Shown here piece after piece: positions 28,398 to 37,244 of a stretch of 64,000 bases of DNA. Below the pieces are notes generated by a model, which did not search any database, was not told the DNA's origin, and saw nothing but the letters and a program-made list of their open reading frames with translations. The DNA lies in the NCBI RefSeq assembly GCF_902459725.1, contig NZ_CABPSH010000007.1, forward strand, positions 1-64,000, read 5' to 3'. The number at the start of each line of letters is the position of its first letter. The first letter of the stretch is position 1. The translations under genes and the position numbers were made by a program. Source of the DNA: Pandoraea eparura (GTDB taxonomy: Bacteria; Pseudomonadota; Gammaproteobacteria; Burkholderiales; Burkholderiaceae).

Positions 28398-30155
28398 ATG
28401 TTTAAGAATGTCACCATCCGGGCACGGTTGACGCTGGCGCTGGGACTCTTCATGGTGCTGCTGGTCGTCGGCGCCGCGGCGGGTCTGCTCTCGCTGCAAC
28501 AAAGCAATGCGTCGCTGCAGGAGATCTACAAGACCGACATGTCGTCGGCGCGATCGCTCGCGCAGACAACGATTTCGACACTGTCGGCTCGCGTGACTCT
28601 TTCTCGCATCGAGTTCATCGCCGATCCGACCGAGATCAAGACGGCGATCGAGAGCGTTCGCCAGAATCTCAAGGCAGCCGACGACGCCTGGGCTGCCTAT
28701 GCGGCGAAACCGATGTCGGACGGCGAAAAGCCGTTGGCCGACGCTGTGATTTCCGCCCGCGGCAAGGTGGTCAACGAGGGCATCCTGCCCGCGCTCAAGG
28801 CCATTGAGTCGGGCGACATTCCGGACTTCCACGCCAAGACGGTGATGGATGTGCCGCGCTTGTTCTCCGATTACACCAAGGCGATGGTGGCATTGGCCGA
28901 CATGCAGGTCAAAAATGCGGAGAACCGTTATCTGGCCGCGCAGGCGCGCTACACGTTGGTGATGTGGATGGTCGGCATTGGCCTCGTCATCGGCCTGCTC
29001 GCGGGCATCATCACGCAAATCACGCTCACGCGTGCGGTCGTCGGTCCGATCGACGACGCCATCAAGCATTTCGAGAAGATCGCGGGTGGCGACCTTACGC
29101 AGCGCATCGAAGTGTGGAACGACACCGAAACCGGACGTCTGTTCAAGGGCGTGAAACATATGCAGGAAAGCCTCGTGCGCACCGTGTCGGAAGTTCGCGC
29201 GGGCACCGAGTCGATTACCTCGGCCGCGCAGCAGATCGCGGCGGGCAACACCGATCTGTCGGCGCGCACCGAGCAGCAGGCCGCGTCGCTCGAAGAGACC
29301 GCGTCGTCGATGGAGCAGCTCACCGCCACGGTCAAGCAAAACGCCGACAACGCGCGTCAGGCGAGCCAACTTGCCGTGACCGCCTCGGACATCGCCGCCC
29401 GCGGCGGCGAAGTGGTGGGGCGCGTGGTTGGCACGATGCAGGGCATCTCGACCAGCTCGAACAAGATCGTCGACATCATCAGCGTGATCGACGGGATTGC
29501 GTTCCAGACCAACATCCTCGCGTTGAACGCCGCGGTGGAAGCGGCGCGCGCCGGTGAACAGGGCCGCGGCTTCGCTGTGGTGGCCGGCGAAGTGCGCACG
29601 CTCGCGCAGCGCAGTGCGGCGGCCGCGAAGGAAATCAAGGAACTGATCGAAGACTCCTCGCACAAGGTGCACGACGGCTCGGCGCTGGTCGAGCAAGCCG
29701 GTCAGACGATGGAAGAGATCGTGCAGGCGGTCAAGCGTGTGACGGACATCATGGGCGAGATCTCGGCGGCATCGAGCGAGCAGTCGGGCGGCATCGAACA
29801 GGTCAATCGCGCCGTGACCCAGATGGACGAGGTCACGCAGCAGAACGCGGCGCTCGTGGAAGAAGCGGCAGCGGCCGCCGGCTCACTCGAAGAGCAGGCC
29901 AATCGTCTGAAGACGGTCGTGTCGGTGTTCCGTCTGGATGCCAGCCACGCGGCCCCGGCACTTGCGGCCGCTCCGCTCGCGCGTCCGGTCGCGAAGCCGA
30001 CGAGGGCAGCGGCCCCTGCGGCGTCCGCGCCGGCCCCGACCGCAGCCCCGAAAGCAGCGCCCGCCGCGTTGCGCCGGCCGGCCCCGTCGGCTGCCCCGGC
30101 AGTCAGCGCTCGCACCGGCACGGACGACGCCAGCGGCGACTGGGAGACGTTCTGA
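28398..30155 (+). CDS. Methyl-accepting chemotaxis protein with four-helix-bundle sensor
   Basis: The 585-residue transducer has membrane helices at about 11-33 and 185-210. Between them is a helical periplasmic domain that resembles the 4HB ligand domain of Tar/Tsr. HAMP (about 212-264) and a 36H-class signalling domain follow, with the conserved hairpin tip ([20 protein letters not shown]). It ends DWETF, one residue from the NWETF pentapeptide that binds CheR and CheB, after an Ala/Pro linker. Its signalling part is nearly identical in DNA to that of the next receptor. The ligand is unknown. Confidence 0.93.
   Translation: MFKNVTIRARLTLALGLFMVLLVVGAAAGLLSLQQSNASLQEIYKTDMSSARSLAQTTISTLSARVTLSRIEFIADPTEIKTAIESVRQNLKAADDAWAAYAAKPMSDGEKPLADAVISARGKVVNEGILPALKAIESGDIPDFHAKTVMDVPRLFSDYTKAMVALADMQVKNAENRYLAAQARYTLVMWMVGIGLVIGLLAGIITQITLTRAVVGPIDDAIKHFEKIAGGDLTQRIEVWNDTETGRLFKGVKHMQESLVRTVSEVRAGTESITSAAQQIAAGNTDLSARTEQQAASLEETASSMEQLTATVKQNADNARQASQLAVTASDIAARGGEVVGRVVGTMQGISTSSNKIVDIISVIDGIAFQTNILALNAAVEAARAGEQGRGFAVVAGEVRTLAQRSAAAAKEIKELIEDSSHKVHDGSALVEQAGQTMEEIVQAVKRVTDIMGEISAASSEQSGGIEQVNRAVTQMDEVTQQNAALVEEAAAAAGSLEEQANRLKTVVSVFRLDASHAAPALAAAPLARPVAKPTRAAAPAASAPAPTAAPKAAPAALRRPAPSAAPAVSARTGTDDASGDWETF
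29218..29902 (+). repeat. Signalling-domain segment duplicated at 31156-31842
   Basis: The second and third receptor genes share long identical runs here, for example from CTGTCGGCGCGCACCGAG onwards, with only scattered third-position changes. The first receptor is clearly related but more diverged. This points to recent duplication or gene conversion limited to the cytoplasmic half, since the sensor halves are unrelated. Confidence 0.8.
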
Positions 30156-30337
30156 TCGCGCGCTGCGCGCTCACGCTGGCAACACGGTAAGCATTATCGG
30201 AACGGTGCACGCGCCACGTCCCATCGAGGGACGAACCGGAAGTCTCGGGCGGCGCGTGTCGGCAAGTGGCAACAATCGGCAAGACGAAAGCCGTCGCGAG
30301 CATCGCGCCGCGGCGTACAGGTAGTGGGGGTCACATC

Positions 30338-31960
30338 ATGAAGCAATTGAGTCTCAAGGCAAAACTCTGGTCCGCGCTTGCGCTGATGTGGCTGGGTCTT
30401 CTGATTTTCGGCGGCTGGGCAGCCTGGCACGAACGCAGCACGATGGTGTCGGAGCGCCGGGCGGCGGTCGAGAACATCGTCACGAGTGCCGACGGCATCG
30501 TGCGCGACTACGCGGCACAGGCCGCGGCAGGCAAGATCAGCGTCGACGACGCCAAACAGCAGGCGATGGCTCGCCTGAAGGCGATGCGATACGGCGACAG
30601 CGGCTACCTGGTCGTGTTCAACTCGAAGCCGGTCGTGCTCATGCATCCGACGCTGGCCGATCTGGTGAACAAGGACGTCTCGAACTACAAGGATTCGAAC
30701 GGCAAGTTGCTGTTCGTCGAGATGGCCCGCGTTGCCAAGGAGAAAGGCTCGGGCTTCGTCGAATACCACGGTCGTGTCGCGGGCAGCGACAAGCGCCTGG
30801 AGAAGCTTTCGTTCGTGAAGTACTTCGCGCCGTGGGACTGGGGCGTGATGAGCGGTATCTACATGCAGGACGTCGACGAGGCGTTCTACAGTGCGCTGAT
30901 CCGATACGGCATCGCTCTGCTGGTCATCGGCGCCATCGTGACGGCCGCCATGATCGCGATCATTCGCAACGTGCAGCGCAGCCTGGGCGGCGAGCCTGAG
31001 TATGCCGCCGAGATCGCGCATCGCATCGCAAGCGGCGATCTGCAAAGCCAGGTGAGTCTGGCGCCGGGCGATGACAGCAGCCTGCTCCACGCGATGCAGC
31101 GCATGCAGCGCACGCTGGCCGAGACTATCGGGCAGATTCGCGAGGGCACCGAGTCGATCACGACGGCCGCACAGCAGATCGCGGCAGGCAACACCGACCT
31201 GTCGGCGCGCACCGAGCAGCAGGCCGCGTCGCTCGAAGAGACTGCGTCGTCGATGGAGCAGCTCACCGCCACGGTCAAGCAAAACGCCGACAACGCGCGT
31301 CAGGCGAGCCAACTCGCCGTGAATGCCTCGGAGATCGCCACGCGGGGCGGTCAGGTTTCCGGACAGGTCGGCGAGACGATGGACGGTATCTCGACCAGTT
31401 CGAACAAGATCGTCGACATCATCGGCGTCATCGACGGGATCGCCTTCCAGACCAACATCCTGGCGCTGAACGCCGCCGTGGAAGCCGCCCGTGCGGGCGA
31501 GCAGGGGCGCGGCTTTGCCGTGGTGGCGGGCGAAGTGCGCACGCTGGCGCAGCGCAGTGCGGCCGCCGCGAAGGAAATCAAGGCGCTGATCGAAGAGTCG
31601 GCGCGCCGCGTGCAGGACGGCACGGCGCTCGTCGCCCAGCAGCGCCAGACGATGGGCGAGATCGTACAGGCGGTCAAGCGCGTGACGGACATCATGGGTG
31701 AGATCTCGGCGGCATCGAACGAGCAGTCGAGCGGTATCGAGCAGGTGAACCGCGCCGTGACGCAGATGGACGAAGTGACGCAGCAGAACGCGGCGCTCGT
31801 GGAGGAAGCGGCGGCCGCGGCCGGGTCGCTCGAATCGCAGGCGCACGATCTGCGCTCAGCGGTGGCGGTGTTCCAGACGAGCGGTGCGGGGATGGCCGGT
31901 CACGCAATGAGCGCGCCGCGTCGTAGGCCGGCGCCGCAGACGCTGGCTCGCGCGGCATAG
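30338..31960 (+). CDS. Methyl-accepting chemotaxis protein with single-Cache sensor
   Basis: From the ATG at 30338 (GTGGGGGT upstream) the protein has 540 residues. Membrane helices lie at about 12-30 and 187-210, with a periplasmic sCache_2-like domain between them ([39 protein letters not shown]). Such domains usually bind small organic acids. HAMP and a 36H signalling domain follow. Unlike its two neighbours it has no C-terminal xWxxF pentapeptide; it ends in an Arg/Ala-rich tail. It therefore probably depends on the neighbouring receptors for adaptation. Confidence 0.92.
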   Translation: MKQLSLKAKLWSALALMWLGLLIFGGWAAWHERSTMVSERRAAVENIVTSADGIVRDYAAQAAAGKISVDDAKQQAMARLKAMRYGDSGYLVVFNSKPVVLMHPTLADLVNKDVSNYKDSNGKLLFVEMARVAKEKGSGFVEYHGRVAGSDKRLEKLSFVKYFAPWDWGVMSGIYMQDVDEAFYSALIRYGIALLVIGAIVTAAMIAIIRNVQRSLGGEPEYAAEIAHRIASGDLQSQVSLAPGDDSSLLHAMQRMQRTLAETIGQIREGTESITTAAQQIAAGNTDLSARTEQQAASLEETASSMEQLTATVKQNADNARQASQLAVNASEIATRGGQVSGQVGETMDGISTSSNKIVDIIGVIDGIAFQTNILALNAAVEAARAGEQGRGFAVVAGEVRTLAQRSAAAAKEIKALIEESARRVQDGTALVAQQRQTMGEIVQAVKRVTDIMGEISAASNEQSSGIEQVNRAVTQMDEVTQQNAALVEEAAAAAGSLESQAHDLRSAVAVFQTSGAGMAGHAMSAPRRRPAPQTLARAA

Positions 31961-31995
31961 CGCGAACGACTGCCACGGTGGCAAAGTGAGACGAC

Positions 31996-32937
31996 ATGAC
32001 TGATTCGCGCATGACCTCGCCTACGACGCGCCGAGGTGCCGCCGGCACCGACGGCGACGCCAGCTCGCGCGGCGCGGATTTCGCGCGCGCCAGCGGCGCC
32101 GCCCTCTCGGGCGAACGCGACTTCGCATTCTCGCTGACCGATTTCGGCCGCATCCGCAATCTGATCTATCAACGCGCCGGCATCGCCCTGGCGGAACACA
32201 AGCGCGAGATGGTATACAGCCGCATCGCACGGCGTTTGCGCGCGCTGGGCCTCACCAGTTTCACCGAATACCTCGACAGGCTCGAGGCCGACACCGGCGA
32301 GGCCGAATGGGAGTCGTTCACCAACGCGTTGACGACCAACCTGACGTCGTTCTTCCGCGAGTCGCATCACTTCCCGCTGCTCGCCGACTTCGTGCGTCAG
32401 CGGGCCAAGCCGATTTCGATCTGGTGCTGTGCCGCGTCGACCGGCGAAGAGCCATATTCGATTGCGATGACGCTCGTCGACACGCTCGGCACGCGTCCCA
32501 GCGCGAGCGTGCTCGCCACCGATCTCGACACGCAGGTGCTCGCGCGGGCCGCGAGTGCCGTCTACAGCGGCGAGCAGACCGGCAAGCTCTCGCAGGAGCA
32601 GTTGCGCCGCCATTTCCTGCGGGGCACGGGCGCGAACGAGGGCAAGATCAAGGTGCGCCCGGAACTGCAGCAACTCGTGACGTTCGCGCCGCTCAACCTG
32701 CTCGCGCCGTCGTGGCAGATCGGTGGGCCGTTCGACGTCATCTTCTGCCGCAACGTGATGATCTATTTCGACAAGGCCACGCAAGCGCGCATTCTCGAGC
32801 GCTTCGTGCCCTTGCTCAAGCCGGATGGTTTGCTCTTCGCCGGACATTCCGAGAACTTCACCTATGTGAGCCAGGCGTTCCGGTTGCGTGGGCAGACGGT
32901 GTACGAACTGGCCGGCAAGCGTCCACCCGGAGCCTGA
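31996..32937 (+). CDS. cheR: Chemotaxis protein methyltransferase CheR
   Basis: CheR methylates glutamates of the receptors using SAM. The 313-residue protein has a poorly conserved Ser/Arg-rich start of about 40 residues and an N-terminal helical domain ([21 protein letters not shown]). The SAM site [15 protein letters not shown] lies at 143-157, and [14 protein letters not shown] is further on. A second ATG at 32011 is an alternative start. The beta-subdomain that grips pentapeptide tails is present, matching the tails on two neighbouring receptors. Its stop is 1 bp before the cheD ATG. Confidence 0.95.
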   Translation: MTDSRMTSPTTRRGAAGTDGDASSRGADFARASGAALSGERDFAFSLTDFGRIRNLIYQRAGIALAEHKREMVYSRIARRLRALGLTSFTEYLDRLEADTGEAEWESFTNALTTNLTSFFRESHHFPLLADFVRQRAKPISIWCCAASTGEEPYSIAMTLVDTLGTRPSASVLATDLDTQVLARAASAVYSGEQTGKLSQEQLRRHFLRGTGANEGKIKVRPELQQLVTFAPLNLLAPSWQIGGPFDVIFCRNVMIYFDKATQARILERFVPLLKPDGLLFAGHSENFTYVSQAFRLRGQTVYELAGKRPPGA

Positions 32938-32938
32938 C

Positions 32939-33613
32939 ATGACGCAGCCACTGGCCGAGGCCCTCGCGACCAACCACTACTTCGATAATGCGTTCGACAC
33001 GCAGGCGGTCAAGCTGCTGCCGTCGGAGTACTACGTGACGACCGACGACATCATGCTCGTGACCGTGCTCGGCTCGTGCGTGGCCGCTTGCGTGCGCGAC
33101 ACCATCACCGGCATCGGCGGCATGAATCATTTCATGTTGCCGGACGATGGCGAGAGCGAGCGCGACCGTATACTCTCGGCGTCGATGCGCTATGGCGCTT
33201 ACGCCATGGAAATGCTCATCAACGAACTGATCAAGCTTGGTGCACGGCGCGAGCGGCTCGAAGCGAAGGTCTTCGGCGGTGGCGCGGTGCTCGCGGGCAT
33301 GACCACCCTGAACATCGGCGATCGCAACGCGAACTTCGTGTTGCGCTACCTGGAGATGGAGCAGATTCGCGTCACGGCGCAGGATCTGCTCGGACCGCAT
33401 CCGCGCAAGGTGTGCTTCTTGCCGCGCACCGGGCGGGTGATGGTGAGGAAGCTGGGCGACCGGGGCGACCCGGCCATCGCCCAGCGCGAACAGGCGTACG
33501 CGCAGCGTCTGCGTGCACGCGAAGTCCGGGGTTCCGTAGAACTCTTTGCGCCACCGGCCAGAAACGCCAAGCCTCGGCCGGGGCATGACAACCGACAAAT
33601 GGAGGAGGCTTGA
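32939..33613 (+). CDS. cheD: Chemoreceptor glutamine deamidase CheD
   Basis: CheD deamidates specific receptor glutamines. The ATG at 32939 gives 224 residues and lies 1 bp after the cheR stop. The catalytic cysteine Cys47 in [12 protein letters not shown] and His64 in GGMNHFMLP are intact, and the family stretches [13 protein letters not shown] and [12 protein letters not shown] follow. CheD is absent from E. coli but usual in Burkholderiaceae. Its stop codon overlaps the TTG start of cheB. Confidence 0.95.
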   Translation: MTQPLAEALATNHYFDNAFDTQAVKLLPSEYYVTTDDIMLVTVLGSCVAACVRDTITGIGGMNHFMLPDDGESERDRILSASMRYGAYAMEMLINELIKLGARRERLEAKVFGGGAVLAGMTTLNIGDRNANFVLRYLEMEQIRVTAQDLLGPHPRKVCFLPRTGRVMVRKLGDRGDPAIAQREQAYAQRLRAREVRGSVELFAPPARNAKPRPGHDNRQMEEA

Positions 33614-34689
33614 GCGAACCAATCAAAGTCCTGTGCGTGGACGATTCCGCACTCGTGCGCAGCCTGATGACCGAGATCATCAACGCGCAACCGGACATGA
33701 CCGTTGTGGCGACCGCCCCCGACCCGCTCGTGGCGCGCGACCTGATCAAGCAGCACAACCCGGACGTGCTCACGCTCGACGTCGAAATGCCGCGCATGGA
33801 CGGGCTCGACTTCCTCGAGAAGCTCATGCGTCTGCGCCCGATGCCGGTGCTCATGGTGTCGTCGCTGACCGAGCGCGGCTCGGAGGTCACGCTGCGCGCG
33901 CTTGAACTCGGCGCGGTGGACTTCGTGACGAAGCCGCGCCTGGGCATTCGCGACGGCATGCTCGACTACGGGGAGATGATCGCCGACAAGATTCGCGGCG
34001 CCGCACGCGCGCGCGTGCGCAGCGCTCCACCCAAGAGTGCGGCGCCCGCACCGGTCGAGGCAGCGCCGATGTTGCGCAACCCGCTGGTGTCGACGGAAAA
34101 GCTGATCATCATCGGCGCGTCGACGGGCGGCACGGAAGCGATTCGCGAGGTACTCGTGCCGATGCCACCGGACGCGCCGGCGATCCTGATTACCCAGCAC
34201 ATGCCGGCGGGCTTCACGAAGTCGTTCGCGCAGCGCCTGAACGGGCTGTGCCGCATCACGGTGAAGGAAGCCGAGCATGGCGAGCGGGTGCTGCCGGGCC
34301 ACGCGTACATCGCGCCGGGCGGCGACACCCACCTGCAACTCTCGCGCAGCGGCGCGAACTACGTGGCCTTGCTTGATGCGGCACCGCCGGTGAATCGACA
34401 TCGGCCGTCGGTCGATGTATTGTTTCGCTCCGCGGCCGTCCACGCGGGACGCAACGCGATTGGTGTGATTCTCACGGGCATGGGCCGCGACGGGGCGGCG
34501 GGTCTCGTGGAGATGCGCCGGGCCGGCGCGCACACGTTCGCGCAGGACGAGGCGAGCTGCATTGTGTTCGGCATGCCGCGCGAGGCCATTGCGATGGGCG
34601 GCGCGGAAGAAGTGGTGCCACTGCACGAAATGGCCCGCAAAGTGCTGCATCAGGTCGCGAAATTTGGCGACCGCACGCAGCGGGTATAG
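33610..34689 (+). CDS. cheB: Chemotaxis response regulator protein-glutamate methylesterase CheB
   Basis: CheB removes receptor methyl groups when phosphorylated by CheA. The 359-residue protein starts at a rare TTG, supported by GGAGGAGG directly upstream (33601-33608) and by correct receiver alignment. Its N-terminal receiver has Asp57 ([12 protein letters not shown]). The C-terminal esterase has Ser171 (GASTGGTEA), His197 (TQHMPAG) and Asp294 (GMGRDGAAG) as the catalytic triad. It overlaps cheD by 4 bp, so translation is coupled. Confidence 0.96.
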   Translation: MSEPIKVLCVDDSALVRSLMTEIINAQPDMTVVATAPDPLVARDLIKQHNPDVLTLDVEMPRMDGLDFLEKLMRLRPMPVLMVSSLTERGSEVTLRALELGAVDFVTKPRLGIRDGMLDYGEMIADKIRGAARARVRSAPPKSAAPAPVEAAPMLRNPLVSTEKLIIIGASTGGTEAIREVLVPMPPDAPAILITQHMPAGFTKSFAQRLNGLCRITVKEAEHGERVLPGHAYIAPGGDTHLQLSRSGANYVALLDAAPPVNRHRPSVDVLFRSAAVHAGRNAIGVILTGMGRDGAAGLVEMRRAGAHTFAQDEASCIVFGMPREAIAMGGAEEVVPLHEMARKVLHQVAKFGDRTQRV

Positions 34690-34786
34690 TAGGGCGCTTT
34701 TTTGGCGTTTTTTCGCCGTATGCGTCGCGTCGATTTGCGGACACACTTGGGGCACCGAGTGGTGGCGAAATCCGCCCATGAATATC

Positions 34787-34809
34787 GCCGGCCCCCGCGG
34801 GGCGCCGGC
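34787..34809 (+). promoter_or_regulatory. GC-rich hairpin upstream of the second cheY
   Basis: GCCGGC followed by C-rich sequence can pair with the G-rich run and the second GCCGGC, with a one-base bulge. It ends just before the cheY ribosome-binding site in the 136-bp cheB-cheY gap. It may lower or insulate translation. Confidence 0.35.
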
Positions 34810-34825
34810 CGAATTTGGAGTGATG

Positions 34826-35224
34826 ATGGTAGACAAGAACTTGAAATTCCTGGTCGTCGACGATTTTCCGACGATGCGCCGGATCGTGAGAAACCTGCTC
34901 AAGGAGCTGGGCTTCTCCAACGTCGACGAAGCGGAAGATGGTGCGGCGGCGCTGGCCAAGCTGCGCGGCGGTAGCTTCGAATTCGTGGTCTCGGACTGGA
35001 ACATGCCGAACATGGACGGCCTGACGATGCTCCAGCAGATCCGCGCCGATCCGAACCTGGCGAAGCTGCCGGTGCTGATGGTGACGGCCGAAGCGAAGAA
35101 GGAAAACATCATCGCGGCCGCCCAGGCCGGGGCCAGCGGGTATGTCGTCAAGCCGTTCACGGCCGCGACGCTCGATGAAAAGCTGGGCAAGATCTTCGAG
35201 AAAATGGAAAAGACGGGGGCCTGA
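34826..35224 (+). CDS. cheY: Chemotaxis response regulator CheY
   Basis: CheY carries the signal to the flagellar switch. Two ATG codons are adjacent (34823, 34826). I chose the second (132 residues) because it has the better spacing to GGAG at 34817-34820 and puts the phospho-acceptor at Asp57 ([12 protein letters not shown]), the classical number. The acidic pair Asp12-Asp13, Thr in MVTAEAKK and Lys in [11 protein letters not shown] are all present. cheZ follows after 2 bp. Confidence 0.96.
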   Translation: MVDKNLKFLVVDDFPTMRRIVRNLLKELGFSNVDEAEDGAAALAKLRGGSFEFVVSDWNMPNMDGLTMLQQIRADPNLAKLPVLMVTAEAKKENIIAAAQAGASGYVVKPFTAATLDEKLGKIFEKMEKTGA

Positions 35225-35226
35225 GC

Positions 35227-35901
35227 GTGACCCACGAGGCGAGCACTGAATGGCCGGGTGAGCCCGACGGCGCTTACGTGACCGGCGAAGCGGATCCGTC
35301 CGCGCGCATGCTCATGCGCATCGGACAGTTGACGCGCATGCTGCGCGATAACCTGCGCGAGCTTGGTTTGGACAAGCAACTCGAACAGGCGGCCGAAGCG
35401 ATTCCGGATGCGCGCGATCGCCTGAACTATGTCGCTACCCTGACCGAGCAGGCGGCGGTGCGGGCGCTCACGGCCATTGAACTGGCCAAGCCCATTCAGG
35501 ACCGCCTTGAAGCGGACGCCAATGCGCTCGACGCGCGCTGGGCCAAGTGGTTCGACGAGCCGCTCGAACTCGACGACGCCCGCCATCTGGTCGTTGAGAC
35601 GCGCACGTATCTGCGCCGCGTGCCCGACGATACGCGCGCGACCAACAACCATCTGATGGAAATCATGATGGCGCAGGACTTCCAGGATCTGACCGGGCAG
35701 GTCATCAAGAAGATCATGGATGTCGTGCAGGAGATCGAGAAGCATCTGCTTCAGACGCTGCTTGAAAACATGCCGCCCGAGAAGCGCAAGGAGGCGGAAG
35801 ACTCCCTGCTCAACGGGCCGCAGGTCAAGACGGACGGCCGCACCGACATCGTGGCCGACCAGGGACAGGTCGATGACCTGCTCGCCAGTCTCGGTTTCTG
35901 A
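35227..35901 (+). CDS. cheZ: CheY-P phosphatase CheZ
   Basis: CheZ dephosphorylates CheY-P. The 224-residue, mostly helical protein starts at a GTG. It contains the catalytic motif [13 protein letters not shown] (Gln153 within it) in the long hairpin. A flexible linker follows, and the C-terminal CheY-binding helix is [10 protein letters not shown]. Last gene of the operon, followed by a perfect palindrome. Confidence 0.95.
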   Translation: MTHEASTEWPGEPDGAYVTGEADPSARMLMRIGQLTRMLRDNLRELGLDKQLEQAAEAIPDARDRLNYVATLTEQAAVRALTAIELAKPIQDRLEADANALDARWAKWFDEPLELDDARHLVVETRTYLRRVPDDTRATNNHLMEIMMAQDFQDLTGQVIKKIMDVVQEIEKHLLQTLLENMPPEKRKEAEDSLLNGPQVKTDGRTDIVADQGQVDDLLASLGF

Positions 35902-35909
35902 GATGTCGG

Positions 35910-35941
35910 GCCCCGGCAGCCCGTCGACGGGCTGCCGGGGC
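35910..35941 (+). terminator. 32-bp perfect palindrome after cheZ
   Basis: The 32 bases read identically on both strands: a 14-bp arm starting GCCCCGGCAGCCCG, a central TCGA, then its complement. It begins 8 bp after the cheZ stop and probably ends the che transcript or protects its 3' end. No T-run follows. Confidence 0.65.
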
Positions 35942-36089
35942 GTCGCTGTCTGGGGCCGGTTCCGGCCTTGACCGGGCGCCCGCGCGAAATACCGCCCAAT
36001 CCCGCCTCTATTCCCCCCTTTGTGACTTGACCGTTACGGCCATAATCGGTCGCGATAGGGTGGCTTCGTCCGCCCGCAGTGGATAGGGC

Positions 36090-37241
36090 ATGGCTGAGGA
36101 TAGCGATCTCGAAAAGACGGAACCCGCGTCTCCCCGGCGCCTTGAAAAGGCGCGCGAGGAAGGACAGGTTGCGCGTTCGCGGGAGCTGTCCACGTTTGCC
36201 TTGCTGGCCGCTGGCGTGGCTGGCCTGTGGATGACGGCCGACCGCATCTCGCAAGGGTTTGCCCAACTGATGCGCCACGGGATGCAGTTCGAGCCAGGCA
36301 CCGCCCTCGACACCCACCGCATGCTCTCGTACGCCGCGCGCTCGGGCGCCGACGCGCTCATCGCCATCGCGCCGTTGCTCGGCGTGCTGGTGCTCGCGGC
36401 GATCGCGGCCCCGATGGCGCTGGGCGGCTGGCTCTTCACCACCCAGTCGCTCGCCCCCAATTTCGGCCGTCTGAATCCGATCAAGGGGCTGGGCCGCATG
36501 TTCTCGGTGCAGGGACTGGTCGAACTCGTCAAGGCGGTGGCCAAGACCGTGCTCGTCGGCGCCGTAGCGTACTGGGCGATTGCGCGCGATCGCGACGCGG
36601 TCATGGGACTGATGACCCAGTCGCCGCGCGCGGCACTGCCGTATGTGGGCGAGTTGATCGCCGTGTGCTGCGCGTTCATTGTGGCGTCGCTGATGCTGGT
36701 GGCAGCCATCGACGTGCCCTTCCAGCTCTGGCAGCACTACAAGAAGCTGCGCATGACCAAAGAGGAAGTGCGGCAGGAAAACAAGGAAAACGAGGGCGAT
36801 CCACACCTCAAGGCGCACATCCGTCAGTTGCAGCGCCAGACGGCGCGCCGTCGCATGATGCAGGACGTGCCCAAGGCCGACGTGATCGTGACCAATCCGA
36901 CACACTTCGCCGTCGCCCTCGAATACAAGGAGAACATGTCTGCGCCGCGCGTGCTGGCCAAGGGCACGGATCTGGTGGCGAAGCGCATTCGCGAGATGGG
37001 CGCCGAGCACCACATCCCGATTCTCGAAGCCCCGCCGCTGGCACGGGCACTGCACGCGCACGTGGACATCGGTCATGAAATCCCGGCCACGCTATACACG
37101 GCCGTGGCCGAAGTGCTGGCGTGGGTCTTCCAGCTTCGCCGCTGGCGCACCGAGGGGGGCGTCGCGCCCGTCACCCCGTCGGACCTGCCGGTGCCGGCCG
37201 ACCTCGACGCGCCGCGGCGCGCCGGGGCGAAACGAGTGTAA
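36090..37241 (+). CDS. flhB: Flagellar export apparatus protein FlhB
   Basis: FlhB is the export-gate component that switches substrate from hook to filament type. The 383-residue protein has the start EDSDLEKTEPASPRRLEKAREEGQ (shortened here to EDSDLEKTEP) and four membrane helices between about 30 and 215. The cytoplasmic domain has the self-cleavage site Asn269-Pro-Thr-His, the same number as in Salmonella. It opens the flhB-flhA-flhF-flhG-fliA run; the 188-bp upstream gap shows no promoter I trust. Confidence 0.96.
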   Translation: MAEDSDLEKTEPASPRRLEKAREEGQVARSRELSTFALLAAGVAGLWMTADRISQGFAQLMRHGMQFEPGTALDTHRMLSYAARSGADALIAIAPLLGVLVLAAIAAPMALGGWLFTTQSLAPNFGRLNPIKGLGRMFSVQGLVELVKAVAKTVLVGAVAYWAIARDRDAVMGLMTQSPRAALPYVGELIAVCCAFIVASLMLVAAIDVPFQLWQHYKKLRMTKEEVRQENKENEGDPHLKAHIRQLQRQTARRRMMQDVPKADVIVTNPTHFAVALEYKENMSAPRVLAKGTDLVAKRIREMGAEHHIPILEAPPLARALHAHVDIGHEIPATLYTAVAEVLAWVFQLRRWRTEGGVAPVTPSDLPVPADLDAPRRAGAKRV

Positions 37242-37244
37242 CGA

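Noticed and set aside
36027-36059. Sigma-70 promoter TTGACC ... GATAGG before flhB
   Set aside because: The spacer would be 21 bp (or 8 bp to CATAAT); neither is acceptable.
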